This document shows, in pieces, positions 46,606 through 59,649 of a DNA stretch of 64,000 bases. Under the pieces are notes generated by a model. The model was given only the letters and a program-made list of their open reading frames with translations. It made no database searches and had not been told where the DNA came from. This stretch comes from Triatoma infestans. Lineage: Eukaryota > Arthropoda > Insecta > Hemiptera > Reduviidae. A program made the position numbers and the translations under genes. The stretch is from contig JAAEAF010000397.1 in the NCBI GenBank assembly GCA_011037195.1, positions 182,509-246,508 on the forward strand. The letters are read 5' to 3'. Within the stretch, counting starts at the first letter, position 1. Each line of letters starts with the position of its first letter.

Positions 46606-47403
46606 ATGGGCAGGAGATATTACTGTGATTATTGTGATAGAGGTTTTACTGATGTGGTTGATAGCAGAAAAAAACATTTAAATGGGATTTCGCACCAACG
46701 CATTAAAAAAATATACTATAGTAGAGTTAGAGGTAAGGTAAAAATTAATTTTATTGTTTGGAGGAGGTTAAAGTTTAATGTTTAGCCCTTCTTTCTTTCT
46801 TTCAGAGACTTTGATTATGTATAGTTATGTATATAAATAAATAATAAATATTTTATATAACTATCAATATAAATTTGTGATTTTATATATTATGTAAAAA
46901 CTGTTTCAGATTTGAAAACTTTAGTTGAAGAAGAAAAACAAAAAGAAATTTGCCGACGTTTTCGCAGTACAGGATCATGCCCTTTTGAAGAAGCTTGTAC
47001 ATTTACACATTACACTACTCAAGAACTGTCAGCTTTCGAAGCCCAAGGCAAGTTGGGTATTATTACTTTTTAAGTGTACAAGATTAAAAAGTATCAGAAT
47101 AAAAAACTTTAGAGGAGGTAATTTATGGACGCAGCTGGAGTACTATTTAACAATCCTTTTTTAACTTTTATTTTTATAGTTCGAGAACAAGAAAAGAAAA
47201 AGAACGAATTACCGAGTTTACCCCCCATTCAAGAATGGTTAAACAAGAGAAAACTTAATGCTACAGAGAGGGCGGAAGGAACAGTTAGTATGTATGGAAG
47301 TAATAATCCTTTGAAAGAATATAGTTTTCAATCGTTACCTCCCTCGTTGCGGCCTATTTCATTTGAAGCAATGGATAATTTGCAGTTCACGTTTTGGGGT
47401 TAG
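46606..47403 (+). CDS. ZMAT5: U11/U12 snRNP 20-kDa protein (ZMAT5)
   Basis: Component of the minor (U12-type) spliceosome. Three exons, 46606-46732, 46910-47047 and 47180-47403, give 162 residues (about 170 in vertebrates). A matrin-type C2H2 finger with C7, C10, H24 and H30 (YYCDYCDRGF...KKHLNGISH) is followed by a CCCH finger with C57, C66, C72 and H76, spaced C-x8-C-x5-C-x3-H. The C-terminus keeps SLPPSLRP and ends FWG, like the WG of the family. Intron 2 starts with GC (GCAAGT at 47048). A GC-AG intron is the only solution that keeps phase with the conserved VREQEKKK block. Divergent to WDR4. Confidence 0.93.
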
Positions 47404-49805
47404 AAATTAGTTTCTCGGAACTAAATAATATGAATTCATTTAATTGAAAATGTTTAGAATACCTAGTTATTTGTAATATTTATTCATGATTATGTACATA
47501 AAAAGAATCTAAATATGATTTTTGGGATTTTTATTCAAAATTTGTAAATATTCTAATATTTTTACGTTTACTTTAGCAATTTTAATTTGTAAATATACTG
47601 TTTCATGTTGACCAGCAGTTTAGTAATTTATCCTATGAAGTTGATCCCCAGTGTAGATATTATCAGTTTATACTGTCAATAGTAATGACCACAAAAATAG
47701 TTATTTTATTATTATTCTGATTGAAGCCATTTTTTTTTAAGACCATTTAAATGCTACTATTTATGAATGTTTTATATTAGCTAGATGTGTAATGATACCT
47801 ACAAATTCTAGTATTAACATTCACACTGGTTATAACAACCTTGCAATTCTATTTCACAAATTTAATTTATACTTATATTGCCTCTTACATTATTTAAATT
47901 AAATATGCAACTGTTATATTCAATATATAGAGGAAACAAAGATTTTTGATATGCTATGTAAGATACTTAGAGGCTACCTACCGCTCCGAAGACCCAGAAA
48001 TATTTCCGTCTTGATTGCATTGCAGAATTGGCTGTAACCTTTAGAGATTAATGATAAAGCGAATAAACGAGTAGACTAATTTTTAAAATAATTGTTTAAT
48101 GCACACATAAGCCGTCACAAGATCCACATTGATAATGTCTGTAATGCGGAATGCTAACGCCCAAAAAAAAGTATGGAACCTGGAAAATGTGTTGTAGGTA
48201 TAAAATTTTTATTCCTGGAACAGAAAATCTCTTGTCTTAGGTGATTTCGTTTGCAATGAATTCATTCATTAGAAAATTGTTAATTGAACTACAAGTATCT
48301 TAGCTACTAGAAATACAAGTATCAGCTTAATTGTCTTTAAGAATATCCTTAAACATTAAACCCAACGGAGGCTCATGGCAGTCGAAATTTCGGGTCCATA
48401 ACGCAAAATATTCCTAATATGTTTTTAATTCTTGCTACAAACAATTTTATTTAAAAAACTAAACATTTATATTTTTTTTCCTGACTGACGATATTGATTT
48501 CGCATGTAGCTCTTAGGGAATTGGCTGACAAGCTTACGACGCATCGCGATCCTATGGTCTATTGTGAATCTATTTCGTATGTCCTTATCTTTTTTACTTT
48601 CTCTTAATCCTAGTAAGAGGACGGATTGCGATCGTGCCAGATTTTCGAAACTGCGTTTTCACGGAAATACTGTCTTGGAGTCTCCTGATTACGAAAAAAA
48701 TGATTTTAGCGAATGGATTGTATGTATGTATTGTTTGTTTTTATTTTATTTTTTATTATTTCTGCATGTCTCATACATATCATATTACTTGTGTTTATAA
48801 ATACTTAATTATTCCTACATGTACAATAAAATTGGGAAATTTCATATACACAATTCATTACTTTATTATTACACGTAATTTATTATTCTTAATATATAGG
48901 AATTTATTTTAAAAGCCTATCAATAATATTTACCAAAAGCATTGCACAGTTCATTATTATCTAGCACTTTCCTGGGTGGTGGCCATTGCACATTTAGTGA
49001 CTTTTTATTCATAATTATCCTTATTCAACATGCACCATTTACAAATTACATGTATTGTAACTAACACATATTTATATCAGGGGTAATCAATATAATAACT
49101 CTTATAAATGAATTAAAAATTAAATAAATTCAAAGTAATATGGTTAACAGTAAGTCAAACTTTCAACAATACAAATCATAAATGTTTTTTGTTTAAAAAA
49201 TCTAAAAAGAAGGTAAAGAATTGGGGGAAGTCAACTCCCGTTTTGAAAGAGGCCATCTTCTTCCAATTATCAGTGCAATCCTTATTAGATTACTTCTCTC
49301 TCTTTCAAAATTAGTACAGTTATCTTTCAAAATAGTCCCAGGTCGGATCAGAACCCTCAAAATGTAGACGTTACTATCTGATTAGACTGACAGACTTCCT
49401 ACTGGTATGCTCATTTTGTTTCAATTATTGAAGAGCACTCAGTTTATACAGTTCTGCTTGGTTGTGCGACCACACTCCAGCCAACCCAAATTTATATCTT
49501 TATAATATTGTATAAATCCAGTGGACATTCGAATGTTCGCAATTGATTCAAAATAATCGGCCATTATGCCGCATGAAAGGCTCCCTGCACATCCAGAGAT
49601 ATCATATCATCGTTAAATAATTTTTTCTTGTAAGATTTTCGGTTATAAACTCCTTGTCTGACTTTATGTCTTATACCTATGTAATATATGGATTTTTATC
49701 TGCGCATATTCGGAAATTCTAGCAATTGAATTCGTACATTTACGTTCATCAATCCATAAAATATCTTTCAAAACGAAAATAAAAAAGTAAAAACTGTGGT
49801 ATTCT
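47404..49805. other. Gene-free stretch after ZMAT5
   Basis: The ZMAT5 3' UTR is at the left end. The rest is AT-rich with short ORFs (48564-48912) and no recognised domain. It is probably decayed repeats. Confidence 0.45.
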
Positions 49806-49958
49806 TAGATTTTTTTTCTTCCTCGGAGCCTCTACAGCTCACTGTCCGGTGATGGAGTGTGTTGTTAGTAACGAGAGAACTCTGTCCGGAGGCCGGCAGT
49901 GTAGTCAGAAGCTCCGGGCGTCAATGACCTTATAGATGTTGACGCGCCTTAAATTAAA
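49806..49958 (+). repeat. SINE family S, headless copy
   Basis: Matches the body of the SINE at 24430-24577: 'cactgtccggtgatgg', 'ggaggccggcagtg', 'agctccgggcgtcaat', 'gttgacgcgccttaa'. The tRNA head is missing, a 5' truncation. Confidence 0.85.
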
Positions 49959-49967
49959 AAAAAAAGA

Positions 49968-50215
49968 AAACCAACAAATGTGAGTATAACAAAAACAGTG
50001 CATTGAAGTGAACTTTCTACACGAAATTGGCGAATTTGCTCTGAAGATGGATGAAAATCCGAAACCGGCCAGGAACAAAAGGAATATGCATGCTATGACG
50101 GATAAAATACTAGATGTTTCCCATCTGATGGTCCCACCAGATGATGTGGACCATCCACATATTATAAAAAAAATAATTCATCACATATTTGGAATCCTTG
50201 AATAAAATTAAGCAG
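49968..50215 (+). repeat. Dispersed repeat H, copy 1 (hammerhead-like core)
   Basis: Shares about 150 bp with 55381-55600 and is well conserved by eye. It contains CTGAAGA (50041-50047), a GGAT/ATCC stem with a GAAA loop, and GAAAC (50061-50065). That is the order of hammerhead ribozyme conserved elements, with one extra U before stem II. Confidence 0.7.
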
Positions 50216-50389
50216 TAGATCATTTTGATTTTTTTTTATATATATAGAAATTGGATATAGGCGCCATAGAAAACTTAATTTGATATGATCACAGTGCTTT
50301 TCTTACTAGGAACTAAAAATATTTTGGATGTATTAAAGGTACTGTGATACTCTTCCTTCTACAATATTTAATTTTTTAAGCTTTAAAGA

Positions 50390-52580
50390 ATCTGTCGACC
50401 ATCAAGACAACATCACCTGCGCTCAAGATTGCCAGCCCCTGACTGCAAACTTGTGTGTTAGTACCACCAACGCTTTGGGGCAGCAGCTAGCGAAGGCATG
50501 TAGCAGGGAAACTAGAAGGCGTGGATCCATCTCCTCATCGATTGAACCACCCCATAAAACTTTACGTCGGTCATTCGTCACCGAGCATCGTAGTTACTTA
50601 AAATTTTTATTTGATATAGGGGCTGATTAATGTTTTCTCTCATTTTAAAGTCAGGAAATGTCTCCGGCCGATGATTATACTCTGACGGTGGTTAATGGCA
50701 CGAATTCCTTCATCACTATGGACTGCTGATAGATATAAGAAATCCGTGTTTGCTTGATCAGCACCTATGCCGGGAGTTCGGGGGTCCTTAAAAATCGTCA
50801 CGAGTAACACAAGATATCATGCGCTGCTGCGACAGTTTCCATATATACTTAAACCAGAAGGGCTGCATAAAGAGCTGCGGCACAACGCGGTTCACTATAT
50901 TCGAACTATACCAGATCCATCAGTCAGCACTAGGCCTAGACGATTGGCCCCGGTAGATTGCCAGGCAAGAGTTCTCCACCATGCTAAGACTAGCCCGGGC
51001 ATCAGAAAGCAGTTTTTCATCGGCTTTAAATCTTGTGCCCAAGAAAGCAGAAGTGGAGTGGAGGCCTTGCGGTACTATCGGGCGCTCAACAAATGAACAA
51101 TACCAGATAAGTATCCTGGCAGCATATTCAGGATTTCGCGCAGTCTTTAAGAGGTAAGAAGATCATCACAATAGATTTGGTCCATAGACATATCCAGTAG
51201 CACCTAAAGACAGTCAAAATTGCAATCATGACACCATTCAGACTATTTGAATGTCCGATTATGTCGTTCGGGCATAGAAACGCAGCTCTATCAACGATGA
51301 AGTAATTTGCGACCTCTGCCTATGCCTATGAAGACGACATATTTGTGGCACCTAGTTCAGAACAAGAGTAATGCGAACAACTATGTATTCTGTTCAAGCA
51401 AATACAAAAGTGTGCAATAATTATCAATCCTGCTAAATGCTGTTTTGGGATGGCGGAAACCCAGTTCCTGGATATTTGTATCCAAAAAAGGTACGCAACC
51501 TTTAACTCTACAGATGAAGGCTTTCGCATTTCAAAAAACCGTCTACGCAAAATAATTAGGACAATTTTTGGGAATTTTACATTTCTACAGGCGATTCATG
51601 CGAAAGATCAGGCACCACTGAACTCCTTACTAATAAGGAACATCAAGGGCAAGCAGCACCAACGATGCAGAGCGAGCGTTCGGAGTGTGCTAGCGTAGTA
51701 TGTCATATGCAGCATGACTTGCTCATCCGCAGCATGAGGCAGAATTAGCATTTTCACCGAAGAGTCCGATTAAGCGATAGGATAAGCGTCCGTGGCTAAA
51801 TATTCAGCATATGACAGGGAATGCTTAGCAATATACTCTTGTATCAAATACTAGAGATACATGGTGAAAAGAAGGACTTTTGCTGTATAAACTACCAAAA
51901 GCCTCTGGCATGCGCATTCTAGAATCAGAAAAATGCCCTCCCAGACAGTTCCATTATCTGAATTTTATAGGGCAGTCATACGTCATGTTTACTGCAATGA
52001 AAATGGCCACAGAAATCCAAAAGAACATACACATTGACATCATTGTAATGCCTATCTCTGAAGGGAACAGGTATTGTCTTGTGTACGGACAGTGTTCTGT
52101 CGTTACAGACAACACTGTCCATCACCGGACAGTGAGCTGTAGAGAATCCTAGGAAGAAAAAATCTAAGGGTAGCACAGCTGGACTCGAACCCGGGTCCTC
52201 CGCGTGAGAGTCCAGTACGCTAACCACTTAGCTATTCCCTTCCCTTCCGTTGGCCTGAGGCTCTCAATATGGCAGATTAGGAAACAAAAATATGTGCCAC
52301 TATGTATATGAAGGATGAGTAGCGCGATTTGGACCGCCACTACGAATAACAAGTGACTTAGGACTACTTCGAGTCTTAGTTGTTCAGTTAAACCATATGT
52401 TGGGTACAATCCTCTTGAAAACTACGCGTATCATCCGGTATCCAACGGACTAGTGGTACGCCATCACCGAAATCCAATGGCAGCCTTAAAATCTAAAAGC
52501 AGCAACCGCCGGACGGAGATACTCCCGACAGTACTTCCAGGAATAACTCACAGGCCAGCCGAAATGTTGTTGTAATTTAT
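50390..52580 (+). mobile_element. Degenerate Ty3/gypsy pol remnant
   Basis: Broken plus-strand blocks in canonical order: protease-like remains (about 50560-50740, VFSHFKVRKCL, then VNGT), the RT start STRPRRLAPVD and YYRALNK (about 50930-51090), RT palm remnants with a mutated active site (YEDD, about 51330), INPAKCCFGM (about 51420), an RNase H tail with YSAYDRECLAIY (about 51800-51840), and an integrase end with YHPVSNGLV (about 52430). Stops and frameshifts are frequent. No LTRs were identified. A SINE sits inside at 52045-52247. Confidence 0.75.
52045..52247 (-). repeat. SINE family S, minus-strand copy inside gypsy remnant
   Basis: On the minus strand: A-box-like TAGCTAAGTGGTTAGCGTAC, B box GGTTCGAGTCC, then the same body as 24430 ('cactgtccggtgatgg'). 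It shares the head-body junction with the copy at 24359, confirming one family. Nested in gypsy pol, so it is younger than that element. Confidence 0.85.
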
Positions 52581-52689
52581 AATCAACATCGGCAAGAGTT
52601 TCTTAAAAGACAGCATAGACTGGAAATTATTTGCTCAAATAATCAATCAGTTAGTAAGACTTTAGAGATGCTTCTCCTTCAGCATGTTA

Positions 52690-53530
52690 CGAGTGGTAAA
52701 TCTGTGTCAGTGGTAAACTCACTGACAGCCTCGTCACTCTCGTTTCTCTTAAAAATCGCCACAATCATTTTCCCTTGATTGAGCTTGCAAGAAGCAATCT
52801 AAGTAAGCTAATGGAACACGGTTGGTCAATCCCTTTCTGCTGGATAAGAGGTCATCGAGGACTGCTTGGAAATGAAAAGGTTGATTATTTTGCCAAAAAA
52901 GCATCAAAGTCAATTTCGATCCCACTATGCTACATTAAAAATTATAGCAATCAAACTTCACTAGTTAAATGGAATAAAAATTGGCTTGATGCGACAAACA
53001 GTTCAAATACAAAGTTGTTTTACTCGACAGTGATCTCCAGACAGCAAAATAAACATTTACAACTAACCTATGAGTTAACCCAGGTACTAAGTGGTCATAG
53101 AAGATTTAAACCTTATTTGAAGACTTCAAGATTATTTCTGACTCTTCGTGTTCCTGTTTCGCCTAAACTGAACAAACTATTAAACATATTTTACTTGACT
53201 GCGCTCTTCTGAGTCAAGATCCATCAGAGCCGCCCCAATTCGCAACATAGTTCGACAAGCTGATCCCTGGCCTCCATCTCTCCTACATCTTTTAACAGAA
53301 CCTCAAAATATAACACATTTTCAGAATTTTGTAAATTTAATTGACTTTGATAAATTAGTGACTTGATGGTATCTTTTTTAAAAGAAACTATTGTAACTAA
53401 CTAACCACACTAATTATGTTTATTATGTTTTATTATTCATTGTTTTAATTGATTGAATGCCTTGTAATTTATTAAGATGGAGCAGGCTGCAAAGTAAGAG
53501 AGAAAAACACACACACACACACAGAAGACC
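52690..53530 (+). mobile_element. LINE 3' fragment with RNase H domain
   Basis: ORF 52775-53212 contains WIRGHRGLLGNEKVDYFAKKAS, the RNase H signature of Jockey/I/R1-type LINEs, then TQVLSGHRRFKPYLKTSRL, the usual block after RNase H. The 3' end is followed by a short CA microsatellite (53506-53523). 5' truncated, with frameshifts after 53212. Confidence 0.8.
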
Positions 53531-53549
53531 ATTCGCTAATAACATTTTT

Positions 53550-53885
53550 TCCTATTCATGGGACTCAAAACAGGATTTCTTTTGGAAACAACTACGAAAA
53601 TTTAACGTATGTATAAATTCGCACTTCCGGTGAATGCGAAACCTTTAAGTCGGATGTAATGGGTGAACCTAAAAGAAATAAATACTTGAGGTTTCTGCTT
53701 TTGTTTTTGAGTTATTTTGTTTAAACACACAAATTCTTTCTCACTCACTCAAGACCATTGCCAAGAATTTCATACAAGACCATACCCAGGGAATTAAAAC
53801 ACGTTATTTTCGGAGAGAAATTCAATTCCTTTATTTTGACACGATTACACTAATTCTGTTTAGAGTAAGAGAGTTATTAATAGAC
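53550..53885 (+). repeat. Family A repeat copy
   Basis: Carries 'catgggactcaaaaca', 'cgcacttccggtgaa', 'tgagttattttgttt', 'ttttgacacgattacact' and a decayed terminal 'gtaagagag'. Confidence 0.6.
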
Positions 53886-53889
53886 TTAG

Positions 53890-55380
53890 TCGTTTTATCA
53901 ACCAAAATACTTAGTAATACATTGTTTCAAGAATATTATTTTCCATTTTGTTTTTTCAGTTTTTTATGCATAAACATTAGATCTATAAGATAAAAGTTTT
54001 CTAGAAATGAACATGTAATAAGTGAGGAAAAACTAAAATCGAAGGAATCATAGATTAATGTTGCCATTAAGAAAAATAAGGTATTACATAAAAAGGTTCG
54101 ATGCCCATTTATTTTTCCCTTATTACTAAAAATTTATTGTAAAACTAAAGCAAAAATTTACAAAATTTCCTTATTAAATTATGTTGGTTATTTTTACATT
54201 TTAAAACATATTTTATTTATATTGAATATAATTTACTTTATTATATTTTAAATAATTGCATAAGAACGATCCTAAAGTGCTGAAATTGTTACAAATTATA
54301 AGTTAATGAAAATTATGTAGCGCATCATTTCCAGTTAAGACATGCGCTACTTTAGACACATCTAACAACCACCTGACTGTCAACTGAACTGTGCTAGTCT
54401 GTTCTCAACCATCCGCCACGGCGCCCCGTACTTCAGGTATCTAATATACACAAAATTCACGACTATTGCACTTGTATATATATATATACACGTAGCTGAA
54501 TTTTACTACATGTTACATATCACTTGTGCACGATGCGGTCATTAATTAAATGCAGCTTCAAGGTCACAAAGTTATAAAATTCAATTTCATTAATTAAGAA
54601 AAGTATTTATAATGGATTTTATTTAAAAAAAAACGTAAATGTATAGTTTAGATTGCAACGTATGTTAACTGTTAGCCCTTAAATTAGATGAAGATTGAAG
54701 TAAGACTTATCATCATTATGAGAGCATAGAACATTTATAATACCTTTAAAAAAAAAAAAAACATAAAATTTTAGCTACTAAAAAGACTCTCGAAATGCAG
54801 GAGATAACCAAAATATCAATATTAATATTATGAGCTACTTAGGTAGTTACTAATTACGAATGTTATTGATAATAACTTTGTACAAATGTTGAATATGTAG
54901 AGAGGTTTACCCTGTTTATAATCTTTTATAAATCATATTATTAATTTTACTTTGATATCAAATTAAATATATAAAACATATTATCTAAAGCAACAGGTAT
55001 CATTTGTTGATAGAATCCTGCAAAGCGTGTTTAAATATATGTATGCCTGTCGAATTGTTAGAAAAGTCAGTTAACAGTCACATATTTGGAACGGAAAATA
55101 TTTTGTTTCAAGGCTAATTATATAATTTTGTATCTTTATTCATAAAACATTACTATAGTGTCAGTTTATCAGACATTGAACAGTTGCCCCATTTATATTT
55201 TGTATTTTTACAAATTCTTAAATAAATTTGATTTATTTTCTCTGAGGCATTCTTTCTTTATTTATAGATGCATAAATTTATTGCTAAACAATAGTATAGC
55301 TTCTGGTATTTTATCCGTCGTGGCATGCATATTATTAAAGCATATTTATCGTATCATGCATATTAGCATGACATAATTAT
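53890..55380. other. No gene seen
   Basis: Strongly AT-rich. A slightly GC-richer patch is at 54340-54430. No conserved exon or matched repeat. Confidence 0.5.
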
Positions 55381-55600
55381 ATACAACCAACAAGTGTGAG
55401 TAACAAGTAACAAAAACATTACGTTGAAATGAACTCTTTACACGAACTTGGTGAATTTGCTCTGACGATGGATGAAAGTCCGAAACCGGTCAGGAAGAAA
55501 AAAATGTGCATGCTACGACGGATAAAATACCAGATATTATCCGGAATTGCGGATCCATACACATATTCAACAATAGCTTTTTGGAATTAAAAGTTAACTT
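55381..55600 (+). repeat. Dispersed repeat H, copy 2 (hammerhead-like core)
   Basis: Partner of 49968-50215. The core reads CTGACGA (55462-55468), a GGAT/GTCC stem with a GAAA loop, then GAAAC (55482-55486). The change ATCC to GTCC keeps the stem through a U-G pair. Confidence 0.7.
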
Positions 55601-56479
55601 TTAATTAATTAAAAATTAATGACCTGTTTGTATCAGTTTTTTATTAGGTATCACAAACAAAATTTATTTCTATTTTATAATTGTCTCCATATTATTTGTC
55701 TCTCTGTTTTTTGTCCCCATTATTAATTTTATTGGGAAGAAATTAGTAGCGAATACTACTAAATGTAATCGAATTGTTTCAATAAATTAAGATTCTAATA
55801 AGCAGAAATTTTATTGTAATTATATTATTGGTGATGAAGAATGTTAAGTGAACAACAGTTTGGCTCTCAATGTTTTGATTTAAGAAAAGTGGTGATTGAG
55901 GCCACCGTCCCCTGCTAATCGACCTTGTTTTGAAATCACGCAATGCCGTCCCAACGACATTCACTTATTTATTTATTTTTTTTCGTAGTAAATTGTTCAA
56001 ACTTATGAAAGAGGCAATTCTTTATTTTTTTTTTAATTTGAGTCCTAATTGATTATTGTAAAGAAATTTTTAGTTTGATCACTTTTATCTAATAAGATAG
56101 GAAGATCTAAAAATATGTTATGTTATTGTTATTCATACAAAATATTTAACATTCAATGGAAAGAAAAAAATTGATATTAAAAAATTAAAACCAGATGCTA
56201 CTTTATATTTCTTTTAAAATAATGCTTTGATATAAAGCTCTCCATAAATTTTTACAATATATTTCATTCTTGAAAAAAACGTTCACACATATTTATGTGC
56301 TGCCAAAAAAAACAAATGATTTTTCTTTTGTAATGACGCGTTAATTTGTATATTCTTCTTCCACCAAATAAAATGTATAAAAATCCATCAAAGCAACGTT
56401 GTTAAATTGTGATTTTGGCACTGAAGCTTCCATCTGTAAGTTTTCTGGCGCATTATTTACAGCTTATGCAACTACAATT
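55601..56479. other. No gene seen
   Basis: AT-rich, short ORFs only. Confidence 0.5.
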
Positions 56480-56720
56480 TCCATAACATTTATAAATTTA
56501 ATCGATTTTGCCCACAGATTTTGTTGATAGATCATGCAGTGAAAATTTGTTAAATTTTCTAGATGGATCTGTAATTCTATCGCTTCTTTCATAGATTATT
56601 CCAATAAATCCCTTCTGCATCAACCATTGCAGGGCCGCTATCAGTGCAGTTAAAGTCGCCCTCGATACAAATAAATAGATCGTTATATTGACGTGTAATT
56701 TCATTTAATTTGTCATAAAA
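56480..56720 (-). mobile_element. Possible LINE endonuclease remnant
   Basis: A minus-strand frame near 56680-56640 reads EGDFNCTDSG, like the GDFN motif of LINE apurinic-type endonucleases. The rest is frameshifted and unclear. Confidence 0.35.
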
Positions 56721-58511
56721 TAATACTAAACAACATCAATATCGAAATCGGGTTTTTAATAAACTACACCAATCAGTAAGCAGAGTAATTTTTACAAATT
56801 GCCATAAATTAGTGGAGCATACTTAATGTGAGTTTTCTATCACATGAAATATATGGACCCGAGATCAGAATTTGCCCATATGTGTCTAAACTGACAGGGT
56901 TCGTAACAGAGAAGTTTGATCATAATGCCAACCAAAAATCTGTCGTTGAGAAAAGACTTTACGATCGGTATATGGATGGTTGATGTTTTAATGAAGGTCT
57001 TTAATCGGTTCTCTTTTATGCTAGCTCTGTCAAAGAAATTCACAGTGGGTAGCGAGAAGGCACTTCTTTCATTTCATTCTGCGTTTCATCTGCAGTCTTA
57101 TTATGATGAATAATTAAATATTTATTTAATGAATATTCATACAACAGATTACGGATGTGGTTAGTCTGACATTTTTCGAATCGTACGACTGTCTTTTCAT
57201 TGGCCTTATGGCATCTGTTTGGCTAATTGAAATGAAGGTAAGGAAGGCATACTGATTATTTTAACATTCACAGTTTCCAATTTTATAAGTTAGGTTCTCT
57301 GAGGAAAATTTATACAAATATCAAGAAAGAAATGTACATTCTTATTATTAATCCTTAATGTCCAACGAATTTTGTTGCTCTGTAAGGAGACTCTGGCAAC
57401 TAAAATTTATTCTTGCCAGAAATCCAAAAGTCTAGACGAGCTCAGATTCAGCAAGCATAAAATAAGATTGCGTCAGCGGTGCTTTATGATTCATTACTGC
57501 ATTTATTGTGTAGGGACCCACAATGGATAATTCTAACGAGAGAAACTAAAGATCATAATTTAGATTTGAAATTTTTCATTTTATAAAGCAATTTTCAAAT
57601 TTACCTGATTTTTATTATTAACCATCCCATTGAATAAAGTGGCCTAATCACTTCTTCAGGATTCTTGATGTGCTTGAGAGTATCTCACTTAAAAACAAGA
57701 ACAACAGGTATCCTGAATCCCATCAATATTCACACAATACAGTAGGTCGTGAAGAGATATTGGATGTCTACATCTTCTTTAATAAACGTGCGTTTAGCGC
57801 ACCCATAAGTAAACTCTAACTCACTACCATACACTCGCTCATATAGATACATCCTACAAACACTGACATCATTGTAACCGCAATAGATCATGTAGATCAC
57901 AGTGGATTTGACGTAATAACCAATCCCTCATACATCTAACATGTATTATTAACTACCTTTGTTGCAATAATGCTATCTAGCACTTGTTTTTATAATCAGC
58001 GAACATTTAACACACTTTTATTAAACACTGCTAGGACAAGATATAAAAATGGACATTTCATTCATTTCTTTATTGTTTATTCCTCATAGTAAATAAATCT
58101 CAGTAGGCTAATACAATTACAACTTGTCGGAAGATGGCGCAGCAATGCTTGAACTTGAACAAAAATGCTCAGCGATTGCAACATGCAAAACAATAATTGG
58201 AAAATGAGACTAATGATAAATCGAATTGTATTTTATTTGCATAATTTGGATCAAATTAAAGACAAGGTTAACGCACTCTGCCCTTTGTTCTAATAAGTAA
58301 AAGGAATAAAGTTCAAAATGATGTGACTTTTTAATATTCTAAGCAAGTGAAACCCTGCTTGCTTGAAAGGAAACTTATCATGAAGTTCAGGGCATATTTA
58401 ATTCTAATTAATAATATTTAGATCAATGGTGTCCAATTGAAATTGTTTACTGCGTCAAAACTAAAATGATAAAAATACACTGTAGGACGCTCATATTTAT
58501 TTGTAACAAAA
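56721..58511. other. No gene seen
   Basis: ORFs at 56840-57113 overlap on opposite strands and show no recognised motif. The remainder is featureless to inspection. Confidence 0.45.
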
Positions 58512-59105
58512 CAATTGAGGAGGTCTGGGGAAAAGGGACCCATAGATCCGCAGTTCTTTGTCCCCAGAACATTTGAAATGAACGGCCATACCTTCCTACA
58601 TATGCTGACCAAATTTTATTTCAATAGATCAACTATAGGTGGCAGCACATTTTTTTCTTTGAACAGCTGTTTTTCTTTTTGGTGGGAATATCATCTGAGT
58701 GGCTGTGATACTATTTGTTACAGCACTGTTCCAGTATGTGAATAAATAATGTTGATAATAATATTGCGAGTGAAGATGGCAATATGAAACGGAAAATGAA
58801 AGGTAGAGCTTTATTAGAATATAGAACTCAATTACTGTTGTTCACAAAATTATTTAAAATATAGTTCTGCATAAAAAGGGCCTATAGTGTAAAAAAGTTA
58901 CATTTGCATTTTTTAAAAATCTAACATGATTTTACTCAAAAATTATGTTCTATGTGCCAACAAACTCATCCAAAACTATGGTATTAAAAGAGATTATTGT
59001 TGCAGTGACAATAACAGAGGCTCAATAATAAGTAATATTTAATGTACGTTTTCTCAAAATCAAGATTTTACCTACGGGCCCCTTTTCCCCAGACCTCCTC
59101 AATTA
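58512..59105. mobile_element. MITE-like DNA transposon with terminal inverted repeats
   Basis: About 594 bp bounded by inverted repeats of about 34 bp: left 58512-58545 and right 59072-59105. They share AATTGAGGAGGTCTGGGGAA and continue with mismatches. The interior is non-coding and AT-rich. The flanks show at most a 2-bp duplication (AC), so the superfamily is undecided. Confidence 0.82.
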
Positions 59106-59645
59106 CAGTATTTTGTATATATGTACTTTAATGTGAAACTTGTTTTTCGACTTTTATTTAATAATCTTCAAATTTTGAGAAAAAAGATTCACAAAGAAAT
59201 ATGGTTCCCATTGCAACTGAAATGCTCATTGCCAGATTTTTGAGGCTAGAGATTTTATCATTACGGATATAATTTTTATAAAACTGAACTTTTCATGCCC
59301 TCAAAACATATATTTCAATTCAGAATATGATTGGAGGTCTAGTAACTATACGCAAATTTGTTGGAGCTGATTCCGCAACAATGTCAAATGGGCATAAGGA
59401 AATATTAAATATATTCTCATAATTCTTTAACTATGAAAAATCTCTCTTGAAATTCTCTAAATAAATAAGTAATTTCTTGTGTAATGTTTAGACATATATT
59501 TTTTGTCACTAAAATAGAAAGTGGACGTATTTTTGTGATTACAAGTGGCTTTCATAAAGTTTGAGTTTTGCTATGAATATTTTATATTTTGATAGCACAA
59601 AAACATTGACTGGGCCGCGGGTTGGACATGGCTAATTTCGATGAT
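59106..59645. other. No gene seen
   Basis: AT-rich, without recognised features. Confidence 0.5.
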
Positions 59646-59649
59646 AGAA

